Below, piece after piece: positions 11,803-14,238 of a stretch of DNA of 14,238 nt. Where the stretch lies: positions 1-14,238 of the forward strand of contig CAKSSZ010000020.1 of NCBI GenBank assembly GCA_934489915.1. The letters are read 5' to 3'. Every line of letters begins with the position of its first letter. Positions within the stretch are counted from its first letter, which is position 1. This DNA is from an uncultured Clostridia bacterium (lineage in GTDB: Bacteria > Bacillota > Clostridia > HGM11514). A program made the translations under genes and the position numbers. The notes under the pieces are model-generated. The model was not told the DNA's origin. It saw only the letters and a program-made list of their open reading frames with translations, and made no database searches.

Positions 11803-12664
11803 CAGTTATCACATTCTGACAGAACAAATTGAAGCAGCCTTAAAGCAGTACCTGGAAATCCCCGATTGCCCGCAGAAAACCGTGTATCAGGCCATGTATG
11901 AAGCGGTGAACGCCGGCGGCAAGCGTCTGCGCCCCCTCCTCTGCCTTGCCGCCTGCCAAGTCTGCGGCGGCAAGATTGAGCAAGCCCTCCCCCTTGCCTG
12001 CGCCCTGGAGATGATTCACACCTATTCCCTGATTCACGACGACCTCCCCTGCATGGATGACGACGACTTCCGCCGGGGCAAGCCCACCTGCCATAAGGTG
12101 TATGGCGAGGCAACGGCAGTGCTGGCAGGGGACGGGCTGTTGACCTATGCCTTTGAAATCGCCTCCCAAGCGCCCATCCCCCCGGAACGGACGGTAGAGG
12201 CCATCCGCACCCTTGCCGCCTTGGCGGGAGCGAACGGGATGATCGGCGGCCAGATTGTGGATATGGAGTCGGAGCATATGGAAATTACTCCGGAGCAGCT
12301 GGTCTTTTTGCAGGAGCATAAAACCGGAGCGCTGCTCCGTGCCGCTGTGCTTCTGGGCGCCATCGCCGCCGGAGCGAAGCCGTGCGCGCGGCGTGCGTTA
12401 TGCAATTATGCCAACTCCCTGGGACTGGCGTTCCAGATTCAGGACGATATTTTAGACGTCACCGGCTCGGAAGAAGCATTGGGCAAACCCTTAGGCAGCG
12501 ATGAAAAGCAGGGCAAAACCACCTTTGTTACCATGCTGGGGCTGGAGGGCGCCCGGCGGGCAGCGCAGCTATATACAGATGCCGCCGTCTCCGCCGCCAA
12601 CCACCTGACACAGCCTGACTTTTTTATCGGCCTTGCCCAGCAGCTGATGAATCGGGATCATTAA
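11795..12664 (+). CDS. ispA: Farnesyl/geranyl diphosphate synthase-type polyprenyl synthetase
   Basis: This enzyme condenses isopentenyl diphosphate with allylic diphosphates to make farnesyl diphosphate, the precursor of undecaprenyl carriers. The 289-residue protein has GGKRLRP at 41-47, the first Asp-rich motif DDLPCMDDDD at 82-91, KTG at 176-178 and the second Asp-rich motif QDDILD at 216-221. A lysine-rich loop, GSDEKQGKTTFV, follows. Tyr77 at five residues before the first motif and the two-residue insertion within it are typical of eubacterial short-chain (farnesyl) synthases. GGAGG at 11781-11785 is 9 bases before the ATG, within the end of xseB. Exact chain length cannot be proven from sequence; dxs, often nearby in related genomes, is absent here. 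Confidence 0.94.
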   Translation: MNNSYHILTEQIEAALKQYLEIPDCPQKTVYQAMYEAVNAGGKRLRPLLCLAACQVCGGKIEQALPLACALEMIHTYSLIHDDLPCMDDDDFRRGKPTCHKVYGEATAVLAGDGLLTYAFEIASQAPIPPERTVEAIRTLAALAGANGMIGGQIVDMESEHMEITPEQLVFLQEHKTGALLRAAVLLGAIAAGAKPCARRALCNYANSLGLAFQIQDDILDVTGSEEALGKPLGSDEKQGKTTFVTMLGLEGARRAAQLYTDAAVSAANHLTQPDFFIGLAQQLMNRDH

Positions 12665-12678
12665 AGGAGGCGCACCGT

Positions 12679-13095
12679 ATGCTGAGAGAATTATGCCATA
12701 ACCGGGTACTCTGGACGGGGCTTTCCGGGTGGCTTGCCGCCCAGCTGATTAAAACCCTGTGGCAAATGTGGAAGGAGCGGCGGATCACCTTCTCCCGCCT
12801 GGTCGGCTCAGGCGGGATGCCCAGCTCTCACACCTCTCTGGTCATGTCCATGAGCGTCATGACCGGGCGAGTCGCCGGGTTTGACTCGGTTCTGTTTGCC
12901 ATCGCCATGTGCCTTTCGTTGATCGTCATGTACGACGCCTGCAATGTCCGCCGGGAGGCGGGCAACCACGCAAGACTCCTGAACCGCCTCCATAACGCCG
13001 ACCTCAAGGAATCCTTAGGCCATACCGGGCGGGAGGTGCTGGCAGGGGCAGTCCTGGGCGTCCTCATCGGACTGGTGATCCCGATAGCAAAATAA
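12679..13095 (+). CDS. Divergent PAP2-family membrane protein (YuiD/DUF212)
   Basis: The 138-residue membrane protein belongs to the divergent PAP2 (DUF212, B. subtilis YuiD) group. It shows SGGMPSSHTS at about 44-53, YDACNVRREAGNHARLLN at about 85-102, and GHTGREVLAGAVLGVLIG at about 114-131. The SGGMPSSH and GHT parts resemble the core phosphatase signature of PAP2 enzymes. Hydrophobic segments lie near 9-27, 55-86 and 118-136. AAAGGAGG is 10 bases before the ATG, and the gene starts 14 bases after ispA, so it is in the same operon. Location next to a prenyl diphosphate synthase suggests action on a polyprenyl phosphate, but no reaction can be assigned with confidence. No clear terminator follows it. 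Confidence 0.88.
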   Translation: MLRELCHNRVLWTGLSGWLAAQLIKTLWQMWKERRITFSRLVGSGGMPSSHTSLVMSMSVMTGRVAGFDSVLFAIAMCLSLIVMYDACNVRREAGNHARLLNRLHNADLKESLGHTGREVLAGAVLGVLIGLVIPIAK

Positions 13096-13187
13096 ATTTG
13101 GGAAATGAGTAAACAGGAGAAAAACATACGTCCGAGCGAGAAAAACGGAGCTTTTAAAGTTATAAATTAATTTTTTCAAAAAAAGGG

Positions 13188-13216
13188 TTGACAAAATGAG
13201 AAAATGGGTTTATAAT
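13188..13216 (+). promoter_or_regulatory. Perfect consensus sigma-A promoter of rplM-rpsI
   Basis: TTGACA (13188-13193) and TATAAT (13211-13216) are 17 bases apart, full consensus. The A/T-rich stretch 13155-13187 just upstream could serve as an UP element. The leader of about 31 bases is too short for an extended L13-type leader structure. Confidence 0.93.
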
Positions 13217-13253
13217 AATACACGTTCACTAAAATATTAGGAGGAATTGCAAT

Positions 13254-13679
13254 ATGAGTACTTTTATGGCGAAGGCCGGTGAGCTGGATAGAAAATGGTA
13301 TATTATTGACGCCACCGACCGTCCTTTGGGAAGAGTTGCCGCTCAGGCAGCGTCCATCCTGAGAGGAAAGCATCTGCCCACCTTTACTCCTCATGTAGAC
13401 TGCGGTGAGTTTGTCATTATCATCAATGCGGAAAAAGCAGTACTGACCGGCAAAAAGCTGGAGCAGAAGTATTATTACAGACATACCGGCCATGTGGGCG
13501 GCTTGAAGGAAACCCAGTATCGGATCCTGATGGCTGAAAAACCGGAAAAGGCAATGGAACTGGCTGTTTGGGGAATGCTGCCTCATAACACCATCGGCCG
13601 CAACTCTTTGAAGAGACTGCGGGTTTACAGAGACGCAAACCACAAGCAACAGGCTCAAAAGCCGGAAGTATTAGAATAG
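13254..13679 (+). CDS. rplM: 50S ribosomal protein L13
   Basis: L13 is an early-assembling large-subunit protein that binds 23S rRNA. The 141-residue product matches the family throughout: [20 protein letters not shown] then LGRVAA at the N-terminus, [20 protein letters not shown], and [13 protein letters not shown]. The signature [18 protein letters not shown] precedes the C-terminal tail. AGGAGG at 13239-13244 is 9 bases upstream of the ATG; Met5 is a theoretical alternative but has no better site. It forms a two-gene operon with rpsI, whose ribosome binding site overlaps the rplM stop codon. Confidence 0.97.
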   Translation: MSTFMAKAGELDRKWYIIDATDRPLGRVAAQAASILRGKHLPTFTPHVDCGEFVIIINAEKAVLTGKKLEQKYYYRHTGHVGGLKETQYRILMAEKPEKAMELAVWGMLPHNTIGRNSLKRLRVYRDANHKQQAQKPEVLE

Positions 13680-13692
13680 GAGGAACAAGAAC

Positions 13693-14091
13693 ATGGCTGA
13701 TACGCTTTCATATTACGGCACTGGCAGAAGAAAAAAATCCATTGCCAGAGTGAGATTACTGCCCGGTACCGGTAAGGTGACCGTAAACGGCAGAGATTTA
13801 GATGATTATTTCGGGCTGGAAACTTTAAAGGTAATCGTAAAGCAGCCCTTGACCGCCCTGTCCTTGACCGGCAAGTTTGATGTTGTTGCAAAGGTCACCG
13901 GCGGCGGATTCACCGGCCAGGCAGGCGCCATCCGTCACGGCATCGCAAGAGCGCTGCTGGAAGTGAATGAAGAAGAATACAGACCTGTGCTGAAGCAGGC
14001 AGGCTTCTTAACCCGTGACCCTCGTATGAAGGAAAGAAAGAAATACGGCCTCAAAGCCGCTCGTCGCGCACCGCAGTTCAGCAAGCGATAA
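13693..14091 (+). CDS. rpsI: 30S ribosomal protein S9
   Basis: S9 binds 16S rRNA in the small-subunit head, and its C-terminal tail reaches the P-site tRNA. The 132-residue product has the expected [16 protein letters not shown] opening, a central [21 protein letters not shown], and [20 protein letters not shown]. The universally conserved C-terminal QFSKR is intact. AGGAGG at 13678-13683 overlaps the rplM stop and is 9 bases before the ATG, consistent with coupled translation. The gene ends 25 bases before the terminator stem. Confidence 0.98.
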   Translation: MADTLSYYGTGRRKKSIARVRLLPGTGKVTVNGRDLDDYFGLETLKVIVKQPLTALSLTGKFDVVAKVTGGGFTGQAGAIRHGIARALLEVNEEEYRPVLKQAGFLTRDPRMKERKKYGLKAARRAPQFSKR

Positions 14092-14110
14092 TCGACAACT
14101 TCAAAATGCT

Positions 14111-14147
14111 AAAAAGGCCCGGAAATACGCCATTTTCCGGGCTTTTT
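14111..14147 (+). terminator. Terminator of rplM-rpsI
   Basis: GCCCGGAAA at 14117-14125 pairs perfectly with TTTCCGGGC at 14134-14142, followed by five T residues and preceded by AAAAA, so the stem can extend. The remaining bases 14148-14238 show no gene or recognisable signal. Confidence 0.92.
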
Positions 14148-14238
14148 CTATACCCAAAATTCTGTCTGGACTGTTCGGTTTTGATGGAATTTGAACGGAA
14201 ATTTATGGGTTTATAGTGGTCAAATTACTGGTGGACAA

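Noticed and set aside
13096..13187. Terminator after the YuiD-like gene
   Set aside because: Only weak 4-bp pairing (TCCG with CGGA near 13131-13149) and A/T-rich sequence are present. No GC-rich stem with a T-run is visible, so none was called.
13217..13253. L13-type leader structure before rplM
   Set aside because: The predicted leader is about 31 bases and shows no stable stem, too short for the known element.
1..14238. CRISPR array, tRNA or rRNA genes
   Set aside because: No regularly spaced repeats beyond those listed, and no cloverleaf or rRNA sequence recognised on either strand.

Overview
The window looks like chromosome from a spore-forming, fairly GC-rich member of the Clostridia, most likely an Oscillospiraceae/Ruminococcaceae-type gut Firmicute. 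The evidence is strong AGGAGG ribosome binding sites, consensus sigma-A promoters with 17-base spacers, U-tract hairpin terminators, a stage V sporulation locus with a sigma-G-type promoter, and Firmicutes-type ribosomal protein genes. The genus cannot be fixed from the sequence alone.

Layout from left to right. (1) 1-1142: tail of an L10-type leader, rplJ (L10), rplL (L7/L12) and a terminator; no rpoB follows. (2) 1217-2108: a single-gene unit, xth (exonuclease III), with its own promoter and an 18-bp terminator shared with the convergent neighbour. (3) 2113-3949, minus strand: a sporulation operon. It runs from a sigma-G-like promoter through spoVAC, spoVAD and an unlisted 47-residue membrane peptide to a 23-residue SpoVM-like peptide. 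spoVAE is not between spoVAD and the end of the operon. (4) 3969-4668, minus strand: an AT-richer mazEF-type toxin-antitoxin pair with a perfect consensus promoter and its own terminator. (5) 4697-6962, minus strand: two nearly identical tandem genes for a DUF2961/GH172-type glycoside hydrolase, with one promoter upstream and one terminator downstream. (6) 7059-8938, plus strand: two paralogous AraC-family regulators, divergent from the hydrolases across a 238-bp control region. (7) 8935-9760, minus strand: a short-chain dehydrogenase-like protein lacking key catalytic residues; the probable terminator of the AraC operon lies inside its coding sequence. (8) 9864-13095: a housekeeping operon of nusB, xseA, xseB, an ispA-type prenyl synthase and a divergent-PAP2 (YuiD-like) membrane protein. 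(9) 13188-14147: the rplM-rpsI operon with a perfect promoter and a terminator. The last 91 bases hold nothing I can identify.

How the genes work together: the SpoVA proteins move dipicolinic acid into the developing spore, while SpoVM marks the forespore surface for coat assembly. The accessory block 4.0-9.8 kb has the form of a small sugar-processing locus: duplicated hydrolase, duplicated regulator and a redox-like protein. It carries no visible transporter, so substrate uptake must be encoded elsewhere. The nusB-ispA block combines transcription antitermination, exonuclease VII and isoprenoid lipid synthesis, as in many Firmicutes.

The least ordinary material is the homogenised GH172 duplication facing twin AraC regulators, the degenerate SDR with an embedded opposite-strand terminator, and the two tiny sporulation ORFs at 2113-2343.
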